In this document: positions 13,361 through 34,903 of the stretch, piece after piece | Position numbering within the stretch: the first letter of the stretch is position 1 | How the letters are laid out: every line of letters begins with the position of its first letter | NCBI GenBank assembly: GCA_019095985.1 | Contig: CM032663.1 | Span: 35,147,086 to 35,211,085, forward strand | DNA from: Streblospio benedicti | Taxonomy: Eukaryota > Annelida > Polychaeta > Spionida > Spionidae | Reading direction: 5' to 3' | DNA length: 64,000 nucleotides | Made by a program: the position numbers and the translations under genes | The notes under the pieces: model-generated | Told to the model about the DNA's origin: nothing | The model's input: the letters and a program-made list of their open reading frames with translations, nothing else | The model's database searches: none

Positions 13361-16250
13361 TGCAAATTCTGAGATCATTAGTTTTTCCGTTTTGTTCTAC
13401 ACGGGATTTTGTTTTTTTAATCATTGTAGTAGATAAATTATTTTGATGATAAGCAATTTAGGCTTTGTTGGCGTCTCTACTTGTCGTGGTATTTAAATAT
13501 ATAGTTTTGCATATTTTGATTTGATGTTTAAATGAAAGACACTTTCAGAATGCACAGAACACATCATAATGCTTCTTTACAAGCATACTTGTTTGACGAC
13601 TCAGCATAACCTTTAAACAGCAATATGTCCTTTTGTCAAACGTCCAATGTGATATTGAACATAGAGATGCAGTTTATATATATATTGGTGGAATTGAACG
13701 AGCTGATCTATTAAATTACATATTGTAATGATGCTAATTTGTTTAAAAGTTTTAACAATAGAAATGTAAAGAAAATATAATCATGACATTTACAAATACC
13801 ACTAAAAATTATCTGTGAATTCTTAAGATTATTTTGCTTTACTATTGAATCCTTTAATATATGCGTGAATATTGTTTATGAAAATTAAAAACAAAAAACA
13901 AAAAAGTTGTGTGTAACATTGTACATAGAGAGAACTTGGTTCTCTCCGCATATAGGTAGGTTTTTGTATCGGACGAATCTGTGGCGTATCTGATGCGCAC
14001 TCCGTATGAGTCCGTATATGCGGAGGGAACCACGTTCTTTACTTATCAGCCAATGTGTCCAAACGAATGTATTGATATTGTGAAACCATTTGGAGGTACC
14101 TAACATACAGTAAACGTTGTTTTAAAATGTTTAGTTCTTTCCTTCGCTTTCAAGAATGAAGGCACATGGAGCCATTTTTTATTATAATATGGAGAGGGAA
14201 AATTTAAACACACAACCAGAAAAACTAGCATATTTACAACAATTCTAATTCAATGAAAGTATTTGTCATTACAAATAACATGGCACTATATTTTGGGGTA
14301 CTAGTCCAGAGCTCCATTATATTTTAGCTCTACTAGTATACTCGGTGGTGGCACTATATTTTTAGTGATTGATTTCCTACCCCGGATGGCAAACTACCGG
14401 TAGTACCACTTTTCGGGGGTTGACTCTACCCTCCCCCCTCACACTACATAAAGGTTATTGATAAAAAACTAAACAATTCGTTCTATAGGCTGTAGTATTT
14501 TAACTGACCTAAGAAAACACGCGTTTGAAAGTATCTATCATTTAATATCAAAAAACAAATATCGCCCTTAATTGTCTCTGTTGTACAACGGCGCATATAA
14601 AACCCAGAATGGTAGAGTAAGAGTAATAATATACACATTTATGTATGGGGAAAAACAGAACATTAATTATGAAAGAGCACTTTATTCATTCATTATAGAA
14701 TCCCCGGCAGACGTGTTGCAAATGTACGTATAACAGAGTCTGTATTGTCTTGTGCACACACCGACCATGGTGCCATCTCCCGGGAAATTAGGACACCGTG
14801 GCGGCAAACGACAATTGCAAATAGATTTAGATGTAACGCTGTTTTATATTCTCACAGTGCACAGTGGTGGTGTTTTATTTCACAATATCATAATGATATG
14901 AATATGATCGATACATTATCACATTTTAAAACTATTCTAGCCATTGCATAGTGGCCTAGACATCAGTGAACAATGGATGTCAATTCGTGTATCCAACACT
15001 TCAAATAGCAAAGAATCATATATAAGAACGCTTTTATATTAATGCTGCCTATTGTACCCGTTCAAAAATATCTTAGCATCAAATATCAGTCTTTCATGAG
15101 TTGCGTTCATGTTTATATAAAAATAAATACACTACAATACATTTGGATAGCGAATACAAATTACAATGAATGAGCTCCCGTTTTCCTTGATAATAACAAA
15201 CAATAACCATGTTCCCTTTGATACATTCACAGGGGCGACATGAATAATCGAGCATTGATGTCCATATGACTAACATCTATATTGCTTTACATAAACTCAT
15301 TGACATCAAACAGAGGGCCCCGGCCACTATTGATGTTGCCGTAATGTCATGTAACATTGTGTCTATCGGACGCAGACGTCTGTATAGATAGGTCCTTTGG
15401 GAGGAGATGCGCTTTCGTGATGCTCACAACAGCACCAGCGCTTGCATGAACTGATTTCACACACTCAAAGATTCAGCAACGTGTAGTTCAATTCATATCA
15501 ATTTATGATTCAGAATTAGAAGCAATGATGGCTTGCTCCAGTAATATGCTCCAATGTCATGTTAAATGTTTATAATGTTCCCAAATAACTTTGCTTTTGC
15601 TAATACTGATTTGGAAACTAACTCATCTTTGAATGTTAAAATACAAGTAGAATTTATCTATTTATAATCATCACATAGCAACCAAACATGATTCACTAGT
15701 GATATGTGTGCCAGGAAACTATTTTCCATGTATAAGAGCAGTGACTATAGGACTATTTTCGGTTAAGAAAACATTACACTAGCAGAGGCTGTTGTACATC
15801 AACTGACATTAGTGTGTCTGTATGCTGGACTCAATCATACCTCCATTACATAACCTACAATTATAAGACTTTTATTGCGTTAGGAACCAACCTTTTGTGC
15901 ATTACTGTAACTCATCTGTGCTCATATTTATGCCAAAATTGGAAGGTTGTAACACCTTCTGGTGGTTTTCAATCACCCGTTGATATAGTATATCTATATT
16001 ATAATGTTGTTTGAAGGCTTAAAAAATTACATAAATTTTTTAAAGTCATGTATAATACCATCTTATAGAACATCTGATTTAACAAAGAAACCCAGAAAGA
16101 AATAGCACTTCCTCGATACGTCTAGAGTTAAGTGTAAATTTTAAAATTTTGAATTCTCTACATTAAACCTATCAACATGTATGTTGAGATAGCTAGGCGA
16201 GAAAACAAGTTCGCCATATTGTGGACTTCCACGCAATAAATACTTCATAA
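13361..16250. other. Intergenic, nothing recognisable
   Basis: AT-rich sequence downstream of the fucosyltransferase stop codon. The part nearest 16250 should be the 3' untranslated region of that minus-strand gene; tttatt at 15871-15876 reads AATAAA on the minus strand and could be its polyadenylation signal. No other gene seen. Confidence 0.4.
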
Positions 16251-24462
<8,212 letters not shown>

Positions 24463-26502
24463 GGCTATACCAGCGTAGGACACCAGTTTGCTTCTGGAAA
24501 TGTAAGGAAAATATCAATAAAATGCCATAATTATTATAAGTGCACAAGAAACTTACTTGTAAAACAATTTATTCGCATACCGCATAACATCTAGAAATTG
24601 CACCATATACATGTATAATAAATTGTCGAGCTTACCTTATAGATCTGTAACAGTTAATGAATTAGCGGTTGTCTAGTTTTATGTTTAGGATTTAGCTATT
24701 TTATAGTGAAAAAAACTCCAAGAGAAATGCTATGGAAAAAATACCTATACAACCGTAACTCGGCATTGTCGGCAAGTATACATTTTAAGCATACATGTAT
24801 ATGTTATACACCGCAGTTCAGCAGCCCCAGGAAAATGTAATATAAAGATAAGAAGCATTTTTGTTTTGTTACAGTTACTAATGCTTTATTTGCCATTGCT
24901 ACTAGAAACACTATTTTCATGACTGGCTGCCACTATCTAATCGTCACATCAATGTTTGATTAGACACGGCCCGTATGGCAATAAGAGCAGCATACATCAA
25001 TGAGCGGATACAGCTTTATACCTGGCACACGAGAAACATGGAGCCTCAACACGAATCACTCACATTGAATGAAAACACTTAATAAAAACCAATAGATCCC
25101 AACAATTCCTTTGGGTCTCTATGTGGTTTTGCATAAACACACACAGACACAAGTGGTAGGTTAACGAATAATCGCACCATGGTAATTATTAAATGCAGTG
25201 AAAAATTAATGAGGCTAGACGTTATGGAATAGTATTAGGAATTCCAATCAAGTAATAAAAGAGTTATCAAACTTTGAAATTGATCGACCTACGGAAAAAA
25301 CTATTCAATTAGAATTACTTTATAATAAGAGTGAATCACATGGAATTTTTGTTTTTGTTTTCTCATATAATCTCACATAATAATAGAAAAATACTGAACG
25401 TATTGATCAGTGTTTTCAAACCACGGCAAGTTATTTGAAAATATATATAGTAGTTCTAACATAATTAGTATTGAAGTCTCGTCATTATTGCATTTCTGTC
25501 CGAGTAAAAAATGTCCCAATGAGTATAGATAGGACAATACAGATTGTTCAGGGCGTGGTTGGATTTAATTCACATTCCACCATCACAGCGCAAAACTCAA
25601 CATTTTTTCGCGTGAGCCCGGCATGTAACATAGTTTAAGTGTGTTGTTGAGAATTACATTTTACAAAATCAAAGAACATCATAAATGGAGTATAGACCCG
25701 TAACTTTTTATAGCATACGGCATACATATCAGCGGCAATGTTACAATTTTGATCACAGCGAATTTGGCATACGTGCGACGCTGAATTAGTTTCGTTTCAT
25801 CACAGGTTGTCATGATTTTTCTTCAAAGCGGTCGCACTTATGAACTGTCGTGCCCAACCGTACACATTTTTTTCTCTAAAGAACTGCATTCACCTCCTAC
25901 ACCCCCAGTAATGTACACGGGATTGGTAGTATAGGGGAGATCTGTGAAAACCAACTGGATGGCAATGACTTGTGAACGCTTCCACATCGGTGTTTGATAA
26001 AATACGTAGTGGTTGTTTTGTTCGATTGATTGCATTTTAGGTGGAAACGCAAGCACCAAAAAGCATAAAAAAGAGATTTGGTTTGAATAATCCAACTCCG
26101 ATGAAATGTGCCAAAAAAGTCCAGTGGTAATAGAAGCACGAATTTGAGTGCTTTTCAAATACGAGTATAACTACAGGTATCTTATGAATTTTGACATTGC
26201 AGCCGCTCACACATAAGAAATGGCTATAGGTGCTACTAAATCGGAACACAGCATTGGAATTACTTGAACATTGTTACGCACTGACGTGCATGTTGGTTAA
26301 TATCTCTACGCCTTTAGCACCATACAAATGATTTTTAAAACTAAAACTGTCAATAAAAGTTCTAAAAACCATATCAAGGAAACCCTATCACTTTTTACCA
26401 CCTCTGATCCTTACAATAAGTATTTCCGACACACATAGAAGTGCATTTTAAAATAGATTATGCTTATTAAACCATTTCCACTCACGCCAAAAACTTACTC
26501 AC

Positions 26503-26540
26503 CTTTCCAAGCTGGTGGCTGACGGCTCCCACAACACAGA
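26503..26540 (-). other. Probable non-coding first exon of the fucosyltransferase
   Basis: About 35-40 bases that would begin 25-30 bases after a TATA box and end CTTGGAAAG before a GTGAGTAAG donor. The nearest acceptor in the same direction is the one feeding the fucosyltransferase coding exon at 24493, giving a 2-kb first intron. The 5' end is inferred from TATA spacing only. No open frame with an ATG is needed here, as the coding ATG lies in the next exon. Confidence 0.5.
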
Positions 26541-26565
26541 ATGCCGTCACCGCCCCCGCTGCCGA

Positions 26566-26578
26566 CCAGTTTTATATG
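26566..26578 (-). promoter_or_regulatory. TATA box, candidate fucosyltransferase promoter
   Basis: The minus strand reads CATATAAAACTGG inside a locally GC-rich patch, 25-30 bases upstream of the inferred start of transcription and about 65 bases upstream of a consensus splice donor. This TATA, short leader and donor order is what a core promoter and first exon look like. Confidence 0.5.
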
Positions 26579-27434
26579 AGTCGGGGGCAAGTGGTGACTA
26601 CAGTCGGGCGTCTACCAAACGATATGTGGGGCAAATTTGAAAACGGGTTATTGCATTACAATAGAAAGTCTGGCGCCGATCTACAAGTTGAGCAACGACC
26701 AGGCGTCTGTTATATACTGTAAATGGTCAATAAAAAGTTTATATTACTTTCGATATTGGGAGGTTCACCGAAACATGAGTATGATATACCAGTTGGAGGC
26801 AAAGGCTTTACTCGCCGCATTAGTGATAAAATATGGAAAATAATTGTTTATTAAGACTGCCAGTAACTTCATACACAGGAACAAGTGGATTAGATACTGA
26901 TATACTGAATACTGAAGACATGCACCATATAGTCTTTCAACGTACAAGAAAGGCAAAATATATATAACGTAATGAGAGATAACTTTTTTCCCACTTTCCC
27001 ATCAAATTTGCATTGCAAATCTCCGTGGCTATATTGAATTGATGTAAATAAATAAAGCATTGGAATGTTGGCTCCTGCTTCATAGTTCACACAAATGTGA
27101 AATGACACAAGCTTCATGTATTTGTACATTTTCTTTGGCCTTTGAAACTTGCCACACCATCCAATGATCAAAGGACCAGGACAATTCGCGCGTCCTCTAT
27201 TGCTGTATTACTCACGTAATAGAATTGTCACAGCAGACAACATGTATTATTTACAATTGTGGCTTTTATCTAATTGTGGACATCATCAACATTGTGGGAA
27301 ACATTGCAGATGCGCAACAGTGAAACCAGCCGGCATCATATTTTAACCAAATTTACAGTGATGCTCCCCACAAACTGCGATGAATCTGTGCATAATGTGT
27401 TAAGTAGTAACTACGCTGTGATTGTTGTTCAAAG

Positions 27435-27457
27435 TTGTTGTTGTTGTTGTTGTTTTT
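27435..27457. repeat. (GTT)n microsatellite
   Basis: Seven or so GTT trinucleotides. About 80 bases to the right, an imperfect 18-bp unit (ctcattggtcccccgt) is repeated three times around 27536-27585. Confidence 0.8.
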
Positions 27458-28005
27458 AATCGTAACAAGCAGGTCTAAAAGACGAGGGACGACTAGAGGG
27501 CTGATGGGGGGGGGGGTCAGCTCTATAGTCCCCTGTCTCATTGATTCCCCATCTCATTGGTCCCCCGTCTCATTGGTCTCCTCATCACGGAATACTGTTA
27601 GATATACGGTTTTCAGGTGTGGATCTAAGTGCTGAGGATGAGGGCTATGTGTTTAACTGGATAGAGTCCACCCTCCCTCAAATTGTTTAAAATTCTGAGT
27701 GCTCACACGTTTTGGGAGGACTAGGGCGGATATCATCTATACCCATAGACCATCTACTGCAATACGAGCAATATGTCAAACAATATCAGGAAAAGTATTA
27801 GGTTGAGTGTTGTAACTACTAGGGGTAATAGGACATGCGTTGTAGGATACGTATCGGAATAAGGAGTAATCATTGGCAGAGTAGAGAGTGAAACCAAAGT
27901 AAATGAAAGTGGTGTAGACATGCTTTGCTCAAACATTTTACAACGTTCATGAGAAAATATGTTGTGTGCTTAAACGCCCACCACGACCGCATTCACACTC
28001 ATATC

Positions 28006-28038
28006 ACCTGATCAGTATCAACTGATCAAGTCAGGTGG
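28006..28038. repeat. Short hairpin
   Basis: cacctgatcagt, a four-base loop, then actgatcaagtcaggtg: the arms pair apart from a small bulge. No flanking gene to regulate is evident, so its meaning is unknown. Confidence 0.5.
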
Positions 28039-28913
28039 TCCTAATGAGGAACAGTAAAGCAAGGGTCTTGCGATCCTCCAAAAAACATATGCAGCAGGCC
28101 TGTGCTCTTCTGTTTTGACTCTAATTTTAATTAGAAGACTGAAGTAATCGTGGGTTTGAGACATAATAGAGAGCTGAGAGGTTATAAAAATGTGGAGATA
28201 ATGCGAGTCGATGTGACGTGATATGATTGTCTAGATCAGAAGTATTCAGAGAGCACAGCGTCGCTAATACAACATTGACTCATGGACTAAGGTTTTTCTA
28301 GTGATACTGTGCTCTTTGCCAGAGCACTTTTGATCCAGTTGGTTTGGTTATATATCATATATTATGGACAACATTTGCATGCTCGTTGCTTTTGGCATCA
28401 CACTAATATAGCATAGAAAGAATAGAAAAAAATAAGACTATCAAATTTTCAAAATGAATTAAAAAATTATAAGACAATATATATGTTTCATTTTTATTTT
28501 TATCCTATTTTTATATTTTTTTAATTTCACCACTTTTGAAATGTATGGAATTTTATATTCTGAAATAAATTATGTTATGTTATGTTACATGTATGATATA
28601 TAACATCTGATAAAATGAAAACAGTAAAAATTAAGAATAAGTGGACTCTATATTATTGTACCACATGTTTGTGAACTGTAAAATAAAAAAAAGCAAGATG
28701 GTCTGGTTGGGTGGAATTGTTATTCCCGCAATATATACCTGTAATGATATATGTAATACATATCTGTTATAGATAAGTTAACGAAGCAAGAATAAAACAA
28801 AATTTTAATATTTCCAACCAAAAATAAATGAATAAACATGTTACCCAATAAACATTTACATACAATAGAACAGAATGTTCGTTGAACTTGTCAGAAACTG
28901 TGAAATATTCACA

Positions 28914-29490
28914 CTCTTTTTCTGACAACAAACTTCCTCTTACGAGGTACAACGTCAACTTCTGAGTCACACGCGATGAGGGTTGTGTTTTTGTTGATCT
29001 TAAACTTCCTCTTCCTCGACATGTCCATTTCACTGGAACTTTAAGAACTAGACGATCTTGCTTTGCTACTCTTCACAGATTTCACAAAGAATTCCTTGTA
29101 GACTCCGTTTGGATTTGCGAAGTCTAATTCTGTGAACTTGGCAGTCGCTCTTGTACATCTCGGGCAAATCAGAATCTGTAACTTGAGGTACAGTAGCTAT
29201 GTTGAGTACTGGGCTGAAATCAGCGATTTCTGGAAGAACTCCTTGAACGTGACAGGAAGCTATGTTGACGGGACTGTTTCTGACGAAGTCAGTTTTTCTT
29301 CCATGGGTCCAGACTTTTGGAAGAAGTTCTTGAAATACCCATCGCGACTTGCGAAGTCTAGCTCCGTGAATGGACGTGACGTACTTGATGACGACTGGTT
29401 CTGTCAGTCTTTCTTCCATGGGTTCAGACTTTTGGAAATAATTCTTGTAATACCCATCGCGACTCGCAAAATCTAGCTGTGTAAAAGGTC
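28914..29490 (-). pseudogene. Decayed internal-repeat protein fragment, unrecognised
   Basis: On the minus strand a motif close to FTELDFASRDGYFKNFF-QKS recurs: at 29489-29385 (TQLDFASRDGYYKNYFQKS), 29368-29285 (TELDFASRDGYFKNFFQKS), a partial copy near 29250 (TFKEFFQKS) and 29135-29060 (TELDFANPNGVYKEFF). A serine run and a basic end (SRKRKFKIN, PRKRKFVVRKRV) follow. The first repeat is one base out of frame with the second, and from the second onward one frame holds three in-frame stops. The conserved repeats and nuclear-signal-like tail suggest a once-coding exon. I know no family with this motif; a transposon protein is one option. Confidence 0.45.
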
Positions 29491-30184
29491 TTGGTTTGAC
29501 TGTATTTACTTGTGTGCTAGTTTGCAAAGAATATAGATTACTAATCATTTGAAAAGCGGAGACGTGTGCCCCCTGCGTTCCCCTGATCTGCCTATGCATA
29601 TTATATGAACACCATGTCCAATGCTTTAACGTCTCAACTATATATATCTATAGAATGCAAGAAATATGATTGATGATATAGCATATTCCAAACACATCTA
29701 CAGTACAAATGGTCTTAAAAAAGGTCTGGTCCATCTCGACAAATATAGTAACATTAAAAGTGACACTATCTTTAAGGTCGATCAATTGTGCAGTGCTGGC
29801 CAATGTCCATTCCATTGTAGGATTGTATTTTTTCCATAAAAGATCAGCCTGAAAATGCTTTACTTATATGCGAAACCTTGCACTTACGGTGATTCCATAT
29901 GAATCTACAATTTACAGTTTATATGTACATATTTCATCGTAACACAGCACGGATTTGAACTTACAGCATTGACAGTTTCGCCAACTAGCATCATCATAAC
30001 AGTTGTCATAATGACCTCCCGCGCATGACAGGCAGCCAGTCCTGTCGACGCAGCATTTCTCCCACAACGTACGGTTTCATTTACCCATGCTTTTTGGGAT
30101 GACTGTTATCGCAATGCGAATGCTCGTGTTGTTGTAAGCTACGATTCCTTTCGGATTGTTCTTTTCATTTCTTTTGGACGTGTG

Positions 30185-30470
30185 CTTCTGTGGCAGATGG
30201 GATAGGGAGTTGGACTCGTGACCAGAAAGTCGTGGGTTTGATTCCCAGTCGGGTCTGGTGGTGGGTGTTGAGCAATCTCATCCCTAAAGCAGTTGCCACT
30301 GCTCCGTGGCACCTACACGTTAATTAGGTACAGGTCATTGGGTTGAAAGAGTGGGTGCTGCCGATGCAAGTATATGAGAAATGACCAATTGAAGATCAAT
30401 AAGTGGGCCAATGACCTGGTGTTAATTGTAAAGTGGTGTGAGCAAAACTTGGATCACAACTATAAACCAC
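30185..30470 (+). repeat. tRNA-derived SINE
   Basis: An A-box-like tggcagatggg and a B-box ggtttgattcc about 50 bases apart form a tRNA-like head. A ~200-base unique body follows (gtgggtgttgagcaatctca onward, then cagttgccactgctccgtgg), ending in short repeated caccacattta units near 30470-30500. Head plus body plus a simple-repeat tail is the normal SINE order. No coding capacity. Confidence 0.6.
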
Positions 30471-31006
30471 CACATATACATTTATAAACCACCACATTTA
30501 CATTTACATTTATTTCATCATTATTGAAAGAGCTGTACTTTTTTCCGGCATAAACCCTATGACGTTCAACATGCCAAGAGTGCATGTCAACATTTAGAAA
30601 TACGAACAGTTCGAATAAATTTGCAATTATCACATAAACTAAGTCATACGCAAACAAAATAATTCTGGCCTCATATAAAATTCCTCAGGGGTGTCTGAAA
30701 GTTTTGGGGCCATAACATTCAATAGTTTTTTAAAAATGCTGTGGCGAATCGTACGTCGACCAAACTGGACCAATAACCAGTAGTCTGTCTGTCCATGGGG
30801 TACTATTATATATTATGGGGCCCAATTATTACGTCGGTTGTTACTGTTAACATTACCATTCATACAATATTTTTAGGTAGCCTAACCAGGTATAAGAGTT
30901 TAGTATCTTTCGGATATCAAAATCGGATACATAGTAGACCTACTCGTCTATATGCATTGTATATGATAAGTAATATCTCACAAATAAATATATAAATATA
31001 GCATGG

Positions 31007-31012
31007 TTTATT
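31007..31012 (-). terminator. Candidate polyadenylation signal of the Lifeguard gene
   Basis: AATAAA on the minus strand, about 190 bases past the stop codon at 31201. The spacing suits a 3' untranslated region; other AATAAA hexamers nearby make the choice uncertain. Confidence 0.4.
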
Positions 31013-31200
31013 TTAACATGATATTCCTTTACACGATTCAACGTCCACTCTTGAATATATTACTTTGTTCCAAGGCTTGAACACAGAACCCACATTAACA
31101 CCAACAACTTGGCCGTTAGGTCTCCACATTAACGATGTCCTCAAGCTGACAAGGTATGCCGTTGCCCAGGTCAGTCTATTTCCTCCTACTCTGCCTTATA

Positions 31201-34200
31201 TTAGTCTCCACCTCCACCGAAACCCCCCATTATGCAGAGGAGAATCATGAAGAGATAGACGATGTCTATGTACAGGTCGAGTGCAGCCACAATGTACTCC
31301 TCCGGGCTGAGCTCATGGCGCCCTCCGCCCATGATAAGATGAGTGTCAATCGCCAGCACCTGACATTAAACAGATATTATTCATGTTTCTCTTGACTGAG
31401 GCTATTCGTCACGGAGTTAGAGAACAATAACAGTTTAAGTGACGATTACAAGTGTGTACCCTCATAGCCGTGGCTACAGGCGGGAATGAGTGGAATACAC
31501 CTGGTGTCAAACACCATGTGTATGACTAGGTTGTGTCACAATATTACTTAAAGCACACGCTAAATCATTATCATCATTATACAAAGTTGTTAACACTTTT
31601 AAATTGATCATTATAGTTATCAGAACCGTGCTTACCACACACATGATGAACGCAAATAGTCCTCCCAATAATGGATGCAGCCACTGAAATGACAGCACAG
31701 CAGTTATACTCAAATTTATGGCCAAATGAGTTGCAAGGATTTGTTTTTTTCTTCTGTATTTGCCAAAAACTTCAAAAGATTACCACCCAAAAATATCAGC
31801 TCTTTAACACTATCATGATAATGACGTGAAAGCAACCTGACCCATTTGTCGTAGAACCTCTTTAATCATTCAATTTTTTGTATTTGTATATCATCTGATC
31901 ACCGGCGAACCAGTACACACATTACATTCCAGTATAAGATTCGTGAAAAGATAATGTGATCGCAGCACTCAATAAAACCATTAGTAAGCTTGCAATGACG
32001 ACATTTACAAACGAAACAGGCAAATAATGCATTTGACCTGTATTTGATCGACATAATTAAACCTGATGGACACTTAAAACAAGAAAATTAGGCCTGCTGT
32101 GATCGACATCTTACCCAGAGTTCACTGTAGCCCACGGTGAACCAGAGGATGATGAAGACCACTGCGGTGGCCAGCGCCACCAACACCAGCACGCAGAGGA
32201 ACGCCGTGCATTTGCTGCTGGTGAAGTCAATCTAGAAACAGACGACAATCAACGTGATTCTTGTTTCTAAGGTTTGTGAATGTAGGACTTTTTAACTGTA
32301 AGTTATTCACATTATCAGAAGACGTACCTTGTTCTGCATCACCAGGAGTGTGATTGAGATGCTCACGAACGCCGTGATTCCGATACACACCAGCACACCG
32401 TTCGTGTTCACGTGGCTAGGGGAAGAAAATGTGTGGCTTTTTGATATGGATGATTAGGGTTTTTTGGAAATGATGCAAAGCGCTGGAAATGGGGGGGGTG
32501 TTATTGTACCCTTTTTATATCGTTAATGACAACTTAATACTAGATCTAGAAGGTTGTTTGTTGTTTTTGTCTTGCTGAGGGCATTTCCAAAGTACATATC
32601 TCACTGGATTCTCACATGTGCCATCTACCCTCCTAAACTTTAGATCAACCAATGAAATGTGATGAGACGCATGTATAGATAAATACCTATTGCCATGAAT
32701 ACTCACACACTAAGACAACCAGCCATCACTGACATAGCCAACGTCTGTAAATAAATAAAGACACATGAAAATAATATATACTTCAAATGTTCAATGTTGA
32801 AATGTGCTATGATTTCATTTTTGTCCTCATGTGGGATTCGAACCCACGACCTCTGGGTTGAGATGATAACAGACCAAGTCTGTAAGTTGGGGATTACAGA
32901 GACAACAGTTCAGCCAGGTAACCTTTTAACCCTTTTCTGGCTGCTTGAGATGATCGTATCCTTCTAGTCTCACAACCTGGGGGTCGTGAGCTTGAGTCCC
33001 GCCAGGGCCACTTGATAGTCAAATGGAAGCTTAAGGTTGTAAAACCTGTCTTCATTTATGTCTATCATTGGTAGAAATATGCTTGCTAAAAAGACGTGCA
33101 AGAGAGAGAAGTCTGAAAATGTTTTATTTTTTATTTTATTTTTATTATTATTATTATCATCGCAAATAACTTTTCTAGTACATCTTCAAAACGGAGGTTT
33201 TCTCTTATTATCTTGTATGCGTTAAAAATAAATTACGTCAATCACAATTGCGTTATGTTCGCTATGTTCGCACCAGGGAACATATTTGCCATGTCATATG
33301 TACATAGTGCATGTAAAAATGTTTTATGCTTACAAATACAGCGAGACATATGTAGTTTCCTGGTGTCTTTCGGCGCACAGAATGAACGCAGTACAGCACG
33401 ATGAACAGAACGAGAAACACGGCGCTGCAATAGACAATGATTATATGGCAAAATGGCAACTTGATGCATGAATATGTAGCCAAATATAGAAAAAAAACAT
33501 GTATACATTTGTTTGGAAATCAAAATGATACTCCGTGGACCTGTTCTTATAGCCTGTGCTTGGAATATCTACGCATTAATTTTGCCTGTTAAAATGCAAA
33601 TATACATGTATGTGTCTTTCTAAAGTAAAAGGTATGCTAACATAAATTAATAATAAAGTTAAAATCAATTTAAAAAACATATGCTCGAGTACTTACTATG
33701 CAATATAGTAGATATACCAATGGGTCTGTAACCATTTACGAGTGGGTTGACTGAAATCAAAATTGCGCATTGTGGAACTATTGCGGAAAAAAAAAAAAAT
33801 CACAAATGGACTTAGATCAACGAATACAGGGTATATACATGTAGGACTATTCGATATTACTGAGTTTCTACTGTATAATAGTGAAATCAAATCAAGTGCA
33901 CAGTATGGAACTCACTGGAAGATGAACCAACAGATGATGGCGATGGTAACAGAGAGCTGTGCTGTCAGGATCAGGTACACCTACAAGAGATTGGGGTATG
34001 AACATAATCTGTAATCATGGCTGAGAAAGGGTAGTATGATTTACAATTGAGAGATAAACATGGTGTGCAGTTAATGTATAGTTTATAGTGTTTACAGTTG
34101 CTGGAAAGCCGTTATAGTATGGTTGAAAGGGTGTTTGGGTGTCACAATTACACTATACAACGTATGTTGTAACGAATAGTAGCTAATAGTGGCTTTCTTT

Positions 34201-34903
34201 AGGAAACTGCAGTTGACACAGATGGGTGGCTAAATGTAAGCAATATTAAAATATAATGAATCGAGGCATATAAAATACACTGGAAAATATAGTAAATTAT
34301 ACTGAGCCAATACCCTTTGCCAATGGTACATAAACGGAAGTGATATGATAGTGTGTGTCTAGCGCTAACCTTTTGTATAAAACGTGCCCGTATTTTCTTG
34401 GCGTCAGTGAGTGAGTTGCCAGCCCACGTGTTCTCTTCCATGCCCACCTCTAACCGTGCAACATCTGATGGGGCACCTGTGGTGGTCTGCTGACTGGGCT
34501 GCGCTACTGAGCTCCAGCCTCCGTGCTCGGAGGCCGGGTTGTATGGAGGCGCAGCAGGTCCAGAGGGTTCGCCAAAATACATTCCCCCACGTTGCTCGGC
34601 GATGTCTGTACACATACAGATCAACTAACAGATCAACAAATGAATCAACATCGGCCATCTAATGTAAATATAGATGGGGGATTTATCGTAGGTTTTCGTA
34701 GCGTTTACCATTATGTGTATGATGATTAACAACCACTACTTAATTGGTATATCAATTCTCTCTCATTGTGAGTCATTCGTTTTCTATTGCGGTTCATGTT
34801 TTAGATGGATATAAAACTTGTACACATGCTAGAGTTAGTACATACCGTTATCCTTTGCATATCCCCTATTATTATATCCGTCCATTTGACCAGAATAAGC
34901 CAT
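31201..34903 (-). CDS. Lifeguard/TMBIM family multi-pass membrane protein (ten exons)
   Basis: Member of the Bax-inhibitor-1 superfamily (GRINA/FAIM2/TMBIM1 branch), Golgi/ER membrane proteins linked to apoptosis control and calcium leak. Exons: 34903-34846, 34605-34370, 33980-33916, 33750-33697, 33424-33334, 32744-32707, 32415-32328, 32231-32115, 31683-31636, 31359-31201. Every junction has GT-AG and matching phase; the spliced protein is 317 aa. A Pro/Gly-rich cytosolic N-terminus (about 95 residues; PAAPPYNPASEHGGW) precedes seven likely membrane segments, among them VYLILTAQLSVTIAIICWF, AVFLVLFIVLYCVH and WLHPLLGGLFAFIMCVV. Family landmarks are RARFIQKVY, AIDTHLIMGGGRHELSPEEY and ALDLYID, with the aspartates of the BI-1 pH sensor. 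The C-terminus ends GGFGGGGD, an unusual glycine tail. The ATG chosen gives the in-phase join; a nearby out-of-frame ATG lies 10 bases upstream. Confidence 0.92.
32822..32930 (-). repeat. tRNA-derived SINE head
   Basis: The minus strand has TGGCTGAACTG, an exact A-box match, and GGTTCGAATCC, a canonical B box, with cgtggg and cccacat flanking as a T stem. The A-B distance (about 75 bases) exceeds that of a plain tRNA, suggesting a SINE or an insertion. It lies in a Lifeguard intron. Confidence 0.5.
32938..33015 (+). repeat. Second tRNA-like segment, head-to-head with the first
   Basis: The plus strand contains gtcgtgagcttgagtcccgc, which has B-box character, close to the A-box side of the opposite-strand SINE head. 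It may be a second SINE insertion or an inverted dimer. The A box is degraded, so the call is weaker. Confidence 0.35.
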
